Positions 8,090 to 18,701 of a DNA stretch of 64,000 bases are shown here, piece after piece. The DNA is from Styela clava (taxonomy: Eukaryota > Chordata > Ascidiacea > Stolidobranchia > Styelidae). The notes below the pieces were generated by a model that saw nothing but the letters and a program-made list of their open reading frames with translations, did no database searches and had not been told where the DNA came from. The stretch's first letter is position 1, and each line of letters begins with the position of its first letter. The stretch spans positions 3,286,001-3,350,000 of the forward strand of contig NC_135262.1 of NCBI RefSeq assembly GCF_964204865.1, in the 5' to 3' direction. The position numbers were made by a program, and so were the translations under genes.

Positions 8090-8161
8090 GCCACCAGTGT
8101 GGATCGAACTCGCGACCCCTGCTTTACGAGAGCAGTGCACTAACCAACGAACTATGGCGCC
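8090..8161 (-). pseudogene. tRNA-Thr(CGU) pseudogene
   Basis: Anticodon arm intact, but acceptor GGCGCCA does not pair at position 2, the T stem is mismatched and box A is altered. Confidence 0.75.
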
Positions 8162-8271
8162 GACTGAAACTATTCATGGAACAAGATAATGTATAGATTT
8201 CAGTAACTAATTGTCAGGTATGTTGTTTCATTTACTCGATAGTTAAGACATAAAATAAACAAAGAACCAAA

Positions 8272-8343
8272 GCCTCCAGTGAGGATCGAACTCACGACCC
8301 CTGGTTTACGGGACCAGTGCCCTAACCACTGAGCTATGGCGGC
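8272..8343 (-). tRNA. tRNA-Thr (CGU), C33 family
   Basis: As 5438-5509, but with 3' acceptor strand GGAGGC, giving one mismatch at position 69. Loop CCCGTAA. T4 downstream. Confidence 0.5.
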
Positions 8344-8515
8344 GACTAAAATCGCGAATGAAACCAGACAATGTGTGGATTTGATTAACCAGTTCGGATC
8401 CGATTGGCGCCAACTGAAACTATGCATGGAGCAAGACAATGTATAGATTTCAATACATATGAATGTCATTTTTTTAATTTCTTGAGAGATAGACGATACA
8501 AACGAAGCATCCAAA

Positions 8516-8587
8516 GCCTCCAGTGAGGATCTAACCCACGACCCTTGGTTTACAAGACCAGCGCCCTAACAACTGAGCTATGGCTGC
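8516..8587 (-). pseudogene. Divergent tRNA-Thr(UGU)-like unit, GCAGCC type
   Basis: T arm and box B are broken (TTAGATCC), and the acceptor has the family A3-G70 and G4-A69 mismatches. 139 bp from the CGU gene at 8655. Confidence 0.7.
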
Positions 8588-8654
8588 GACTGAAAACGCG
8601 GGTGGAACATGACAATGTGTGGGTTTGATTGATTGATAGATAAAGCAAATTATA

Positions 8655-8726
8655 GCCACCAGCGAGATTCGAACTCGCGACCCCTGCTTTACGAGAGCAG
8701 TGCTCTAACCACTGAGCTATGGCGGC
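8655..8726 (-). tRNA. tRNA-Thr (CGU)
   Basis: Consensus CGU body. The downstream spacer is about 17 bp shorter than usual and lacks the T4 motif found at the other CGU copies. Confidence 0.9.
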
Positions 8727-8827
8727 GTCGAAAATGCAAATGGAACGAAACAATTTATAGATTTCAATGACTAATTGCCATTTTCTTATTTTCTTGATAG
8801 ATAGACATCACGGAACGAGCATGCAAA

Positions 8828-9447
8828 GCCACCAGCGAGGATCGAACTTACGACCCCTGGTTTACAAGACCTGTGCTCTAATTTCAGATGTATGGCGGCT
8901 ACTGAAAAGACCGTTGGAACAGGACAATGTATAGATTTGAATAACTACTTTCACTCGTTCGGATTTGACGGATTGTTAGATATGCCATAAGAAGCCGTCC
9001 AGAACAGCAATAAAGCCACCTGCTCGGTTACAATTCGCGACTCCTGCTTTACGAGAGCATTGCACTAACCATTGAACTATGGCGTCGAATGAAACTATAC
9101 ATGAAAGAGTCTAAGGTATAGATTTTGTTAAATAGTTGTTATTTTTTAATTTTCTTGAAAGATAGACATAAACAAAGGGATATCCAAAGCCACTAGTGAT
9201 GATCGAACTCACGACCCCTGGTTTACAAGACCAGTGCTCTAATTGCGGATGTATATCGGCTACTGAAAAGACCGTTGGAAAAGGACAATGTATGGATTTG
9301 ATTAACTACTTTCACTCGTTCGGATTTGTCGGATTGTTAGATATACCATAAGAAGCCGTCCAGAACAGCAATGAAGCCACCTGCTCGGTTACAACTCGCG
9401 ACTCCTGCTTTACGAGAGCACTGCACTAACCATTGAACTATGGCGTC
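8828..9447 (-). pseudogene. Run of four decayed tRNA-Thr units
   Basis: 8828-8899 and 9189-9260 are UGU units without box A. 9015-9086 and 9376-9447 are CGU units with ruined T arms. Same order as 2702-3321. Confidence 0.8.
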
Positions 9448-9550
9448 GATTGAAACTATGCATAGAACAAGATAATATGTAGATTTCGTTAAATAGTTGT
9501 TCTTTTTTGATTTTCTTGAAAGATAGACATAAACAAAAGCGACATCCAAT

Positions 9551-9622
9551 GCCACCAGTGAGAATCGAACTCACGACCCCTGGTTTACAAGACCAGTGCT
9601 CTAACCACTGAGCTATGGCGGC
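9551..9622 (-). tRNA. tRNA-Thr (UGU)
   Basis: As 3425-3496: a single T-loop change and all stems paired. Confidence 0.85.
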
Positions 9623-9731
9623 GACTGAAAAGACTGAAACAAGACAATGTGTGGATTTGATTAACTACTTTCACTCGTTCGGATTTGATTGATTGGTTGA
9701 TAGAGCAAAAGCAGTTAAAGACAGCAATTAA

Positions 9732-9970
9732 GCCACCAGTGAGGATCGAACTCGCGACCCCTGCTTTATGAAAGCAGTGCACTAACCAATGAACTATGGC
9801 GTTGACTGAAACTATGCATGGAACAAGGTAATGTGTAGATTTCATTAACTAATTGTAAGGTTTGTTGTTTCATTTACTCGATAGATAAGACATAAAAAAA
9901 AACAAAGAACCAAAGCCACCAGTGAGGATCGAATTCACGACCAGTGCCCTAACCACTGAGCTATGGCGGC
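9732..9970 (-). pseudogene. CAU unit (9732-9803) and anticodon-arm deletion (9915-9970)
   Basis: 9732-9803 has loop TTCATAA and acceptor AACGCCA. 9915-9970 is a C33-type unit reduced to 56 nt by a 16-nt deletion that removes the anticodon arm, with ACC microhomology at the junction. Confidence 0.85.
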
Positions 9971-10152
9971 GACTAAAATCGCGAATGAAACACGACAATG
10001 TGTGGATTTGATTAAATAATTTCACTCGTTCGGATCCGATTGGCGCCAACTGAAACTATGCATGGAACAAGACAATGTATAGATTTCATTAACTATGAAT
10101 GTCATTTTTTTTTATTTCTTCATAGATAGACAATACAAAGGGAGCATCCAAA

Positions 10153-10224
10153 GCCTCCAGTGAGGATCGAACTCACGACCTTGGGTTTACAAAACCAGCG
10201 CCCTAACAGCTGAGCTATGGCTGC
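10153..10224 (-). pseudogene. Divergent tRNA-Thr(UGU)-like unit, GCAGCC type
   Basis: Same subfamily as 1506-1577. Confidence 0.65.
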
Positions 10225-10308
10225 GACTGAAAACGCGGGTGGAACATGACAATGTGTGGATTTGATTGATTGGTTGATAAAGCAAAAGCAGGCAAAGACG
10301 ACAATACA

Positions 10309-10380
10309 GCCACCAGCGAGATTCGAACTCGCGACCCCTGCTTTACGAGAGCAGTGCTCTAACCACTGAGCTATGGCGGC
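10309..10380 (-). tRNA. tRNA-Thr (CGU)
   Basis: Identical to the consensus CGU body. Confidence 0.94.
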
Positions 10381-10481
10381 GTCGAAAATGCAAAAGGAAC
10401 GAAACAATTTATAGATTTCAATGACTAATTGCCATTTTCTTATTTTCTTGATAGATAGACATCACGGAACGAGCATGCAAA

Positions 10482-10740
10482 GCCACCAGCGAGGATCAAA
10501 CTCACGACCCCTGGTTTACAAGACCTGTGCTCTAATTACAGATGTATGGCGGCTACTGAAAAGACCGTTGGAACAGGACAATGTATAGATTTGAATAACT
10601 ACTTTCACTCGTTCGGATTTGACGGATTGTTAGATATACCATAAGAAGCCGTCCAGAAAAGCAATAAGGCCACCTGCTCGGTTACAATTCGCGACTCCTG
10701 CTTTACGAGAGCATTGCACTAACCATTGAACTATGGCGTC
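10482..10740 (-). pseudogene. Two decayed units (10482-10553, 10669-10740)
   Basis: A UGU unit with lost D arm and a T-loop change, then a CGU unit with a ruined T arm. Confidence 0.8.
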
Positions 10741-10843
10741 GAATGAAACTATACATGAAAGAGGCTAAGGCATAGATTTTGTTAAATAGTTGTTATTTTT
10801 TAATTTTCTTGAAAGATAGACATAAACAAAAGCGACATCCAAT

Positions 10844-10915
10844 GCCACTAGTGAGAATCGAACTCACGACCCCTGGTTTACAAGACCAGTGCTCTTACCA
10901 CTGAGCTATGGAGGC
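10844..10915 (-). pseudogene. tRNA-Thr(UGU) with two acceptor mismatches
   Basis: Anticodon arm intact, but the acceptor GCCTCCA/TAGTGGC has U4-U69 and C6-A67 mismatches. Recently damaged. Confidence 0.5.
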
Positions 10916-11024
10916 GACTGAAAAGACTGAAACAAGACAATGTGTGGATTTGATTAACTACTTTCACTCGTTCGGATTTGATTGATTGGTTGATAGAGCA
11001 AAAGCAGTTAAAGAGAGCAATTAA

Positions 11025-11271
11025 GCTACCAGTGAGGATCGAACTCGCGACCCCTGCTTTATGAAAGCAGTGCACTAACCAATGAACTATGGCGTTGACT
11101 GAAACTATGCATGGAACAAGGTAATGTGTAGATTTCATTAACTAATTGTAAGGTTTGTTGTTTCATTTACTCGATAGATAAGACATAAAAAAAAAACAAA
11201 GAACCAAAGCCACCAGTGAGGATCGAATTCACGACCCCTGGTTTACGGAACCAGTGCCCTAACATGGCGGC
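11025..11271 (-). pseudogene. CAU unit (11025-11096) and D-arm deletion (11209-11271)
   Basis: 11025-11096 resembles 9732-9803. 11209-11271 is a C33-type unit of 63 nt with a 9-nt deletion removing box A. Confidence 0.85.
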
Positions 11272-11453
11272 GACTAAAATCGCGAATGAAACACGACAAT
11301 GTGTGGATTTGATTAAATAATTTCACTCGTTCGGATCCGATTGGCGCCAACTGAAACTATGCATGGAACAAGACAATGTATAGATTTCATTAACTATGAA
11401 TGTCATTTTTTTTTATTTCTTCATAGATAGACAATACAAAGGGAGCATCCAAA

Positions 11454-11525
11454 GCCTCCAGTGAGGATCGAACTCACGACCTTGGGTTTACAAAACCAGC
11501 GCCCTAACAGCTGAGCTATGGCTGC
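11454..11525 (-). pseudogene. Divergent tRNA-Thr(UGU)-like unit, GCAGCC type
   Basis: Same subfamily as 1506-1577. Confidence 0.65.
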
Positions 11526-11609
11526 GACTGAAAACGCGGGTGGAACATGACAATGTGTGGATTTGATTGATTTGTTGATAAAGCAAAAGCAGGCAAAGAC
11601 GACAATACA

Positions 11610-11681
11610 GCCACCAGCGAGATTCGAATTCGCGACCCCTGCTTTACGAGAGCAGTGCTCTAACCACTGAGCTATGGCGGC
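11610..11681 (-). tRNA. tRNA-Thr (CGU), T-stem mismatch
   Basis: Consensus except for one T-stem substitution next to the T loop. Confidence 0.7.
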
Positions 11682-11782
11682 GTCGAAAATGCAAAAGGAA
11701 CGAAACAATTTATAGATTTCAATGACTAATTGCCATTTTCTTATTTTCTTGATAGATAGACATCACGGAACGAGCATGCAAA

Positions 11783-12402
11783 GCCACCAGCGAGGATCGA
11801 ACTCACGACCCCTGGTTTACAAGACCTGTGCTCTAATTACAGATGTATGGCGGCTACTGAAAAGACCGTTGGAACAGGACAATGTATAGATTTGAATAAC
11901 TACTTTCACGCGATCGGATTTGACGGATTGTTAGATATACCATAAGAAGCCGTCCAGAACAGCAATAAAGCCACCTGCTCGGTTACAATTCGCGACTCCT
12001 GCTTTACGAGAGCATTGCACTAACCATTGAACTATGACGTCGAATGAAACTATACATGAAAGAGTCTAAGGTATAGATTTTGTTAAATAGTTGTTATTTT
12101 TTAATTTTCTTGAAAGATAGACATAAACAAAGGGATATCCAAAGCCACTAGTGATGATCGAACTCCCGACCCCTGGTTTACAAGACCAGTGCTCTAATTG
12201 CGGATGTATATCGGCTACTGAAAAGACCGTTGGAAAAGGACAATGTATGGATTTGATTAACTACTTTCACTCGTTCGGATTTGACGGATTGTTAGATATA
12301 CCATAAGAAGCCGTCCAGAACAGCAATAAAGCCACCTGCTCGGTTACAACTCGCGACTCCTGCTTTACGAGAGCACTGCACTAACCATTGAACTATGGCG
12401 TC
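11783..12402 (-). pseudogene. Run of four decayed tRNA-Thr units
   Basis: 11783-11854 and 12144-12215 lack box A. 11970-12041 and 12331-12402 have ruined T arms. Same order as 8828-9447. Confidence 0.8.
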
Positions 12403-12505
12403 GATTGAAACTATGCATGAAACAAGATAATATGTAGATTTCGTTAAATAGTTGTTCTTTTTTGATTTTCTTGAAAGATAGACATAAACAAAAGCGACAT
12501 CCAAT

Positions 12506-12577
12506 GCCACTAGTGAGAATCGAACTCACGACCCCTGGTTTACAAGACCAGTGCTCTAACCACTGAGCTATGGCGGC
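12506..12577 (-). tRNA. tRNA-Thr (UGU), one acceptor mismatch
   Basis: As 3425-3496 plus G67 to A opposite C6. Confidence 0.7.
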
Positions 12578-12686
12578 GACTGAAAAGACTGAAACAAGAC
12601 AATGTGTGGATTTGATTAACTACCTTCACTCGCTCGGATTTGATTGATTGGTTGATAGAGCAAAAGCAGTTAAATACAGCAATTAA

Positions 12687-12758
12687 GCCACCAGTGAGGA
12701 TCGAACTCGCGACCCCTGCTTTATGAAAGCGGTGCACTAACCAATGAACTATGGCGTT
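12687..12758 (-). pseudogene. tRNA-Thr-derived unit with CAU anticodon
   Basis: Loop TTCATAA, acceptor AACGCCA, and a further change in the anticodon stem. Confidence 0.75.
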
Positions 12759-12867
12759 GACTGAAACTATTCATGGAACAAGATAATGTATAGATTTCAG
12801 TAACTAATTGTCACGTGTGTTGTTTCATTTTCTCGATAGATAAGACATAAAAAAACAAAGAACCAAA

Positions 12868-12939
12868 GCCACCAGTGAGGATCGAACTCACGACCCCTGG
12901 TTTACGGGACCAGTGCCCTTACCACTGAGCTATGGCGGC
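12868..12939 (-). tRNA. tRNA-Thr (CGU), C33 family
   Basis: As 5438-5509, with loop CCCGTAA and intact stems. Confidence 0.58.
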
Positions 12940-13120
12940 GACTAAAATCGCGAATGAAACAATACAATGTGTGGATTTGATTAACTAATTTCACTCGTTC
13001 GGATCCGATTGGCGCCAACTGAAACTATGCATGGAGCAAGACAATGTATAGATTTCATTAACTATGAATGTCATTTTTTTAATTTCTTGATAGATAGACA
13101 ACACAAAGGGAGCATCCAAA

Positions 13121-13192
13121 GCCTCCAGTGTGGATCGACCTCACGACACTTGGTTTACAAGACCAGCGCCCTAACAGCTGAGCTATGGCTGC
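13121..13192 (-). pseudogene. Divergent tRNA-Thr(UGU)-like unit, GCAGCC type
   Basis: Same subfamily as 640-711, with an extra T-stem change. Confidence 0.65.
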
Positions 13193-13276
13193 GACTGAAA
13201 ACGCGGGTGGAACGTGACAATGTGTGGATTTGAGTGATTGGTTGATAAAGCAAAAGCAGTCAAAGACAACAATACA

Positions 13277-13348
13277 GCCACCAGCGAGATTCGAACTCGC
13301 GACCCCTGCTTTACGAGAGCAGTGCTCTAACCACTGAGCTATGGCGGC
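13277..13348 (-). tRNA. tRNA-Thr (CGU)
   Basis: Identical to the consensus CGU body. Confidence 0.94.
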
Positions 13349-13448
13349 GTCGAAAATGCAACGGAACGAAACAATTTATAGATTTCAATGACTAATTGCC
13401 ATTTTCTCATTTTCTTGATAGATACACATCACGGAACGAGCATGCAAA

Positions 13449-13704
13449 GCCAACAGTGAGGATCGAACTCACGACCCCTGGTTTACAAGACCAGTGCTCT
13501 AATTACGGATGTATGGCGATTACTGAAAAGAACGTTGGAAAAGGACAATGAATAGATTTGATTAACTACTTTCACTCGTTCGGATTCGATTGATTGGTTG
13601 ATAGAGCAAAAGCAGTTGAAGACAACAATTAAGCCACCAGTGAGGATCAAACTCACGACCCCTGCTTTACGAGAACAGTGCACTAACCAACGAACTATGG
13701 CGTT
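13449..13704 (-). pseudogene. Two tRNA-Thr pseudogenes (13449-13520, 13633-13704)
   Basis: A UGU unit without box A, then a CGU unit with acceptor AACGCCA and a TTTGATC T loop. Confidence 0.8.
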
Positions 13705-13812
13705 GACTGAAACTATGCATGGAACAAGATAATGTGTAGATTTCATTAACTAATTGTAAGGTTTGTTGTTTCATTTACTCGATAGATGAATATCAAAAAA
13801 CTAGGAACCAAA

Positions 13813-13884
13813 GCTACCAGTGAGGATCGAACTCACGACCTCTGGTTTACAAGACCAGTGCTCTAACCACTGAGCTATGGCGGC
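13813..13884 (-). tRNA. tRNA-Thr (UGU), acceptor C3-A70 mismatch
   Basis: Two substitutions: position 70 G to A (mismatch) and one in the variable loop. Confidence 0.65.
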
Positions 13885-14068
13885 GACTGAACACGCGAAG
13901 GAAACAAGACATTGTGTGGATTTGATTAACTAATTTAACTCTTTCGGATTTGATTGGCGCCGACTGCAACTATGCATGGAACAAGATAATGTATAGATTT
14001 CATTAACTAATTGAGAGGTTTGTTGTTTCATTTTCTCGATAGTTAAACATAAAAAAATTGGAACCAAA

Positions 14069-14139
14069 GCCACCAGTGAGGATCGAACTCACGACCCCTG
14101 GTTTACGGGACCAGTGCCCTAACCACTGAGCTCTGGCGC
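14069..14139 (-). pseudogene. C33-family unit with one-base acceptor deletion
   Basis: 71 nt. One base is missing from the acceptor 5' strand and another is changed near box A, so the acceptor cannot pair fully. Confidence 0.65.
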
Positions 14140-14311
14140 GACTAAAATTGCGAATGAATCAAGACAATGTGCGGATTTGATTAACTAGTTCGTATCCGAT
14201 TGGCGCCAACTGGAACTATGCATGGATCAAGACAATGTATAGATTTCATTAACTATGAATGTCATTTTTTTAATTTCTTGTGAGATAGACAATACAAAGG
14301 GAGCATCCAAA

Positions 14312-14383
14312 GCCTCCAATGAGGATCTAACTCACGACCCTTGGTTTACAAGACCAGCGCCCTAACAACTGAGCTATGGCTGC
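14312..14383 (-). pseudogene. Divergent tRNA-Thr(UGU)-like unit, GCAGCC type
   Basis: As 8516-8587: box B TTAGATCC, with an additional change in the acceptor/T region. Confidence 0.7.
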
Positions 14384-14467
14384 GACTGAAAACGCGGGTG
14401 GAACATCACAATTTGTGGATTTGATTGATTGGTGGACAATGCAAAAGCAGTCAAAGACAACAATACA

Positions 14468-14539
14468 GCCACCAGCGAGATTCGACCTCGCGACCCCTGC
14501 TTTACGAGAGCAGTGCTCTAACCACTGAGCTATGGCGTC
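14468..14539 (-). tRNA. tRNA-Thr (CGU), altered acceptor
   Basis: Acceptor GACGCCA leaves A2-G71 unpaired, and the T loop has U54 to G. Anticodon arm intact. Confidence 0.5.
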
Positions 14540-14641
14540 GACTGAAACTATCCGTGGAAGAAGATAATGTATAGATTTCGTTAAATAATTGTCATTTTTT
14601 TATTTCTTGAAAGACAGACATAAACAAAAGGGACATCCAAA

Positions 14642-14713
14642 GCCACCAGTGAGGATCGAACTCACGACCCCTGGTTTGAAAGACCAGTGCTCTAACCACT
14701 GAGCTATGGCGGC
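14642..14713 (-). tRNA. Thr-bodied tRNA with UUC anticodon
   Basis: Spacer and body match the UGC family, but the loop is CTTTCAA, so the anticodon reads UUC (glutamate GAA codons). It differs from UGC by one base (G35 to U). All stems pair and both boxes are intact. Charging cannot be predicted: threonine determinants G35 and U36 are both lost. Confidence 0.7.
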
Positions 14714-14898
14714 GACTCAACACGCGAAGGAAACAAGACAATGTGTAGATTTGATTAACTAATTTCACTCGTTCGGATTTGATTGGCGCCGACTGAAACT
14801 ACGCATGGAACAAGATAATGTATAGATTTCATTAACTAATTGTAAGGTTTGTTGTTTCATTTAAACGATAGATGGACATCAAAAAACTAGGAACCAAA

Positions 14899-14970
14899 GC
14901 CACCAGTGGAGATCGAACTCACGACCCCTGGTTTACAAGACCAGTGCTCTAACCACTGAGCTATGGCGGC
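14899..14970 (-). tRNA. tRNA-Thr (UGU), T-stem changes
   Basis: Two adjacent substitutions swap GA to AG in the T stem and leave it weakened. The remainder is consensus. Confidence 0.65.
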
Positions 14971-15169
14971 GACTGAAAACGCTAATGAAACAAGACAATG
15001 TTTGGATTTGATTAACTAATTCCACTCGTTCGGATTTGATTGGCGCCGACTATGGCGCCGACTGAAACTATTCATGGAACAAGATAATGTATAGATTTCA
15101 GTAACCAATTGTCAGGTGTGTTGTTTCATTTTCTCGATAGATAAGACATAAAATAAACAAAGAACCAAA

Positions 15170-15241
15170 GCCTCAAGTGAGGATCGAACTCACGACCCCT
15201 GGTTTACGGGACCAGTGCCCTTACCACTGAGCTATGGCGGC
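15170..15241 (-). tRNA. tRNA-Thr (CGU), C33 family
   Basis: As 5438-5509, with 3' acceptor TTGAGGC, giving mismatches at 67 and 69. Confidence 0.45.
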
Positions 15242-15422
15242 GACTAAAATCGCGAATGAAACAATACAATGTGTGGATTTGATTAACTAATTTCACTCGT
15301 TCGGATCCGATTGGCGCCAACTGAAACTATGCATGGAGCAAGACAATGTATAGATTTCATTAACTATGAATGTCATTTTTTAAATTTCTTGATAGATAGA
15401 CAACACAAAGGGAGCATCCAAA

Positions 15423-15494
15423 GCCTCCAGTGAGGATCGACCTCACGACACTTGGTTTACAAGACCAGCGCCCTAACAGCTGAGCTATGGCTGC
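15423..15494 (-). pseudogene. Divergent tRNA-Thr(UGU)-like unit, GCAGCC type
   Basis: Same subfamily as 640-711, with an intact T stem. Confidence 0.6.
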
Positions 15495-15578
15495 GACTGA
15501 AAACGCGGGTGGAACGTGACAATGTGTGGATTTGATTGATTGGTTGATAAAGCAAAAGCAGTCAAAGACAACAATACA

Positions 15579-15650
15579 GCCACCAGCGAGATTCGAAATC
15601 GCGACCCCTGCTTTACGAGAGCAGTGCTCTAACCACTGAGCTATGGCGGC
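15579..15650 (-). tRNA. tRNA-Thr (CGU), T-stem mismatch
   Basis: One substitution at the top of the T stem. Otherwise consensus. Confidence 0.7.
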
Positions 15651-15751
15651 GTCGAAAATGGAGATGGAACGAAACAATTTATAGATTTCAATAACTAATT
15701 GCCATTTTCTTATTTTCTTGATAGATAGACATCACGGATCGAGCATGCAAA

Positions 15752-16007
15752 GCCAACAGTGAGGATCGAACTCACGACCCCTAGTTTACAAGACCAGTGC
15801 TCTAATTACGGATGTATGGCGATTACTGAAAAGACCGTTGGAAAAGGACAATGAATAGATTTGATTAACTACTTTCACTCGTTCGGATTCGATTGATTGG
15901 TTGATAGAGCAAAAGCAGTTAAAGACAACAATTAAGCCACCAGTGAGGATCGAACTCGCGACCCCTGCTTTACGAGAACAGTGCACTAACCAACGAACTA
16001 TGGCGTT
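15752..16007 (-). pseudogene. Two tRNA-Thr pseudogenes (15752-15823, 15936-16007)
   Basis: Same pair type as 13449-13704. Confidence 0.8.
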
Positions 16008-16115
16008 GACTGAAACTATGCATGGGACAAGATAATGTGTAGATTTCATTAACTAATTGTAAGGTTTGTTGTTTCATTTACTCGATAAATGGATATCAAA
16101 AAACTAGGAACCAAA

Positions 16116-16187
16116 GCCACCAGTGAGGATCGAACTCACGACCCCTGGTCTACAAGACCAGTGCTCTAACTACTGAGCTATGGCGGC
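16116..16187 (-). tRNA. tRNA-Thr (UGU)
   Basis: A38 to G in the anticodon loop and one D-loop change. Stems pair and a T6 run follows. Confidence 0.72.
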
Positions 16188-16371
16188 GACTGAACACGCG
16201 AAGGAAACAAGACATTGTGTGGATTTGATTAACTAATTTAACTCGTTCGGATTTGATTGGCGCCGACTGCAACTATGCATGGAACAAGATAATGTATAGA
16301 TTTCATTAACTAATTGTAAGGTTCGTTGTTTTATTTTCTCGATAGTTAAACATAAAAAAATTGGAACCAAA

Positions 16372-16443
16372 GCCACCAGTGAGGACCGAACTCACGACCC
16401 CTGGTTTACAAGACCAGTGCTCTAACCACTGAGCTATGGCGGC
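16372..16443 (-). tRNA. tRNA-Thr (UGU), T-loop change
   Basis: The conserved A58 is G (TTCGGTC). Otherwise consensus. Confidence 0.72.
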
Positions 16444-16627
16444 GACTCAACACGCGAAGGAAACAAGACAATGTGTAGATTTGATTAACTAATTTCACTC
16501 GTTCGGATTTGATTGGCGCCGACTGAAACTATGCATGGAACAAGATAATGTATAGATTTCATTAACTAATTGTAAGGTTTGTTGTTTCATTTTCTAGATA
16601 GGTAAACATAAAAAAATTGGAACCAAA

Positions 16628-16699
16628 GCCACCAGTGAGGATCGAACTCACGACCCCTGGTTTACAAGACCAGTGCTCTAACCACTGAGCTATTGCGGC
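16628..16699 (-). tRNA. tRNA-Thr (UGU), one acceptor mismatch
   Basis: Acceptor position 6 is A opposite G67. The rest is consensus. Confidence 0.72.
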
Positions 16700-16898
16700 G
16701 ACTGAAAACGCTAATTAAACAAGACAATGTTTGGATTTGATTAACTAATTCCACTCGTTCGGATTTGATTGGCGCCGACTATGGCGCCGACTGAAACTAT
16801 TCATGGAACAAGATAATGTATAGATTTCAGTAACTAATTGTCAGGTATGTTGTTTCATTTACTCGATAGTTAAGACCTAAAATAAAAAAAGAACCAAA

Positions 16899-16970
16899 GC
16901 CACCAGTGAGGATCGAACTCACGACCCCTGGTTTGCAAGACCAGTGCTCTAACCACTGAGCTATGGCGGC
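16899..16970 (-). tRNA. Thr-bodied tRNA with UGC anticodon
   Basis: Same body as 4911-4982 (loop CTTGCAA). Its 3' flank is of the C33 type rather than the usual flank of this family, so it arose by exchange within the array. Confidence 0.78.
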
Positions 16971-17155
16971 GACTCAACACGCGAAGGAAACAAGACAATG
17001 TGTAGATTTGATTAACTAATTTCACTCGTTCGGATTTGATTGGCGCCGACTGAAACTATGCATGGAACAAGATAATGTATAGATTTCATTAACTAATTGT
17101 AAGGTTTGTTGTTTCATTTAAACGATGTATGGACATCAAAAAACTAGGAACCAAA

Positions 17156-17227
17156 GCCACCAGTGAGGATCGAACTCACGACCCCTGGTTTACAAGACCA
17201 GTCTTCTAACCACTGAGCTATGGCGGC
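17156..17227 (-). tRNA. tRNA-Thr (UGU), D-stem changes
   Basis: The GAGC strand of the D stem reads GAAG. The rest is consensus. Confidence 0.62.
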
Positions 17228-17426
17228 GACTGAAAACGCTAATGAAACAAGACAATGTTTGGATTTGATTAACTAATTCCACTCGTTCGGATTTGATTGG
17301 CGCCGACTATGGCGCCGACTGAAACTATTCATGGAACAAGATAATGTATAGATTTCAGTAACTAATTGTCAGGTGTGTTGTTTCATTTTCTCGATAGATA
17401 AGACATAAAATAAACAAAGAACCAAA

Positions 17427-17498
17427 GCCTCAAGTGAGGATCGAACTCACGACCCCTGGTTTACGGGACCAGTGCCCTCACCACTGAACTATGGCGGC
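17427..17498 (-). tRNA. tRNA-Thr (CGU), C33 family
   Basis: As 15170-15241, with one further box A change. Confidence 0.42.
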
Positions 17499-17679
17499 GA
17501 CTAAAATCGGGAATGAAACAATACAATGTGTGGATTTGATTAACTAATTTCACTCGTTCGGATCCGATTGGCGCCAACTGAAACTATGCATGGAGCAAGA
17601 CAATGTATAGATTTCATTAACTATGAATGTCATTTTTTAAATTTCTTGATAGATAGACAACACAAAGGAAGCATCCAAA

Positions 17680-17751
17680 GCCTCCAGTGAGGATCGACCT
17701 CACGACACTCGGTTTACAAGACCAGCGCCCTAACAGCTGAGCTATGGCTGC
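17680..17751 (-). pseudogene. Divergent tRNA-Thr(UGU)-like unit, GCAGCC type
   Basis: Same subfamily as 640-711. 156 bp from 17836. Confidence 0.62.
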
Positions 17752-17835
17752 GACTGAAAACGCGGGTGGAGCGTGACAATGTGTGGATTTGATTGATTGG
17801 TTGATAAAGCAAAAGCAGTCAAAGACAACAATACA

Positions 17836-17907
17836 GCCACCAGCGAGATTCGAACTCGCGACCCCTGCTTTACGAGAGCAGTGCTCTAACCACTGAGCTA
17901 TGGAGGC
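17836..17907 (-). tRNA. tRNA-Thr (CGU), one acceptor mismatch
   Basis: Acceptor position 4 is U, opposite U69. Otherwise consensus. Confidence 0.72.
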
Positions 17908-18008
17908 GTCGAAAATGCAAATGGAACGAAACAATTTATAGATTTCAATACCTAATTGCCATTTTCTTATTTTCTCGATAGATAGACATCACGGATCGAG
18001 CATGCAAA

Positions 18009-18264
18009 GCCAACAGTGAGGATCGACCTCACGACCCCTGGTTTACAAGACCAGTGCTCTAATTACGGATGTATGGCGATTACTGAAAAGACCGTTGGAA
18101 AAGGACAATGAATAGATTTGATTAACTACTTTCACTCGTTCGGATTCGATTGATTGGTTGATAGAGCAAAAGCAGTTAAAGACAACAATTAAGCCACCAG
18201 TGAAGATCGAACTCGCGACTCCTGCTTTACGAGAACAGTGCACTAACCAACGAACTATGGCGTT
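18009..18264 (-). pseudogene. Two tRNA-Thr pseudogenes (18009-18080, 18193-18264)
   Basis: Same pair type as 13449-13704. Confidence 0.8.
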
Positions 18265-18372
18265 GACTGAAACTATGCATGGAACAAGATAATGTGTAGA
18301 TTTCATTAATTAATTGTAAGGTTTGATGTTTCAATTACTCGATAGATGGATATCAAAAAACTAGGAACCAAA

Positions 18373-18444
18373 GCCACCAGTGAGGATCGAACTCACGACC
18401 CCTGGTTTACAAGACCAGTGCTCTAACCACTGAGCTATGGCGGC
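18373..18444 (-). tRNA. tRNA-Thr (UGU)
   Basis: Identical to the consensus. Confidence 0.95.
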
Positions 18445-18629
18445 CACTCAACACGCGAAGGAAACAAGACAATGTGTAGATTTGATTAACTAATTTCACT
18501 CGTTCGGATTTGATTGGCGCCGACTGAAACTATGCATGGAACAAGATAATGTATAGATTTCATCAACTAATTGTAAGGTTTGTTATTTCATTTAAACGAT
18601 AGATGGACATCAAAAAACTAGGAACCAAA

Positions 18630-18701
18630 GCCACCAGTGAGGATCGAACTCACGACCCCTGGTTTACAAGACCAGTGCTCTAACCACTGACCTATGGCGG
18701 C
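18630..18701 (-). tRNA. tRNA-Thr (UGU), D-stem change
   Basis: Box A reads TAGGTCAGTGG, with one D-stem mismatch. The rest is consensus. Confidence 0.65.
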
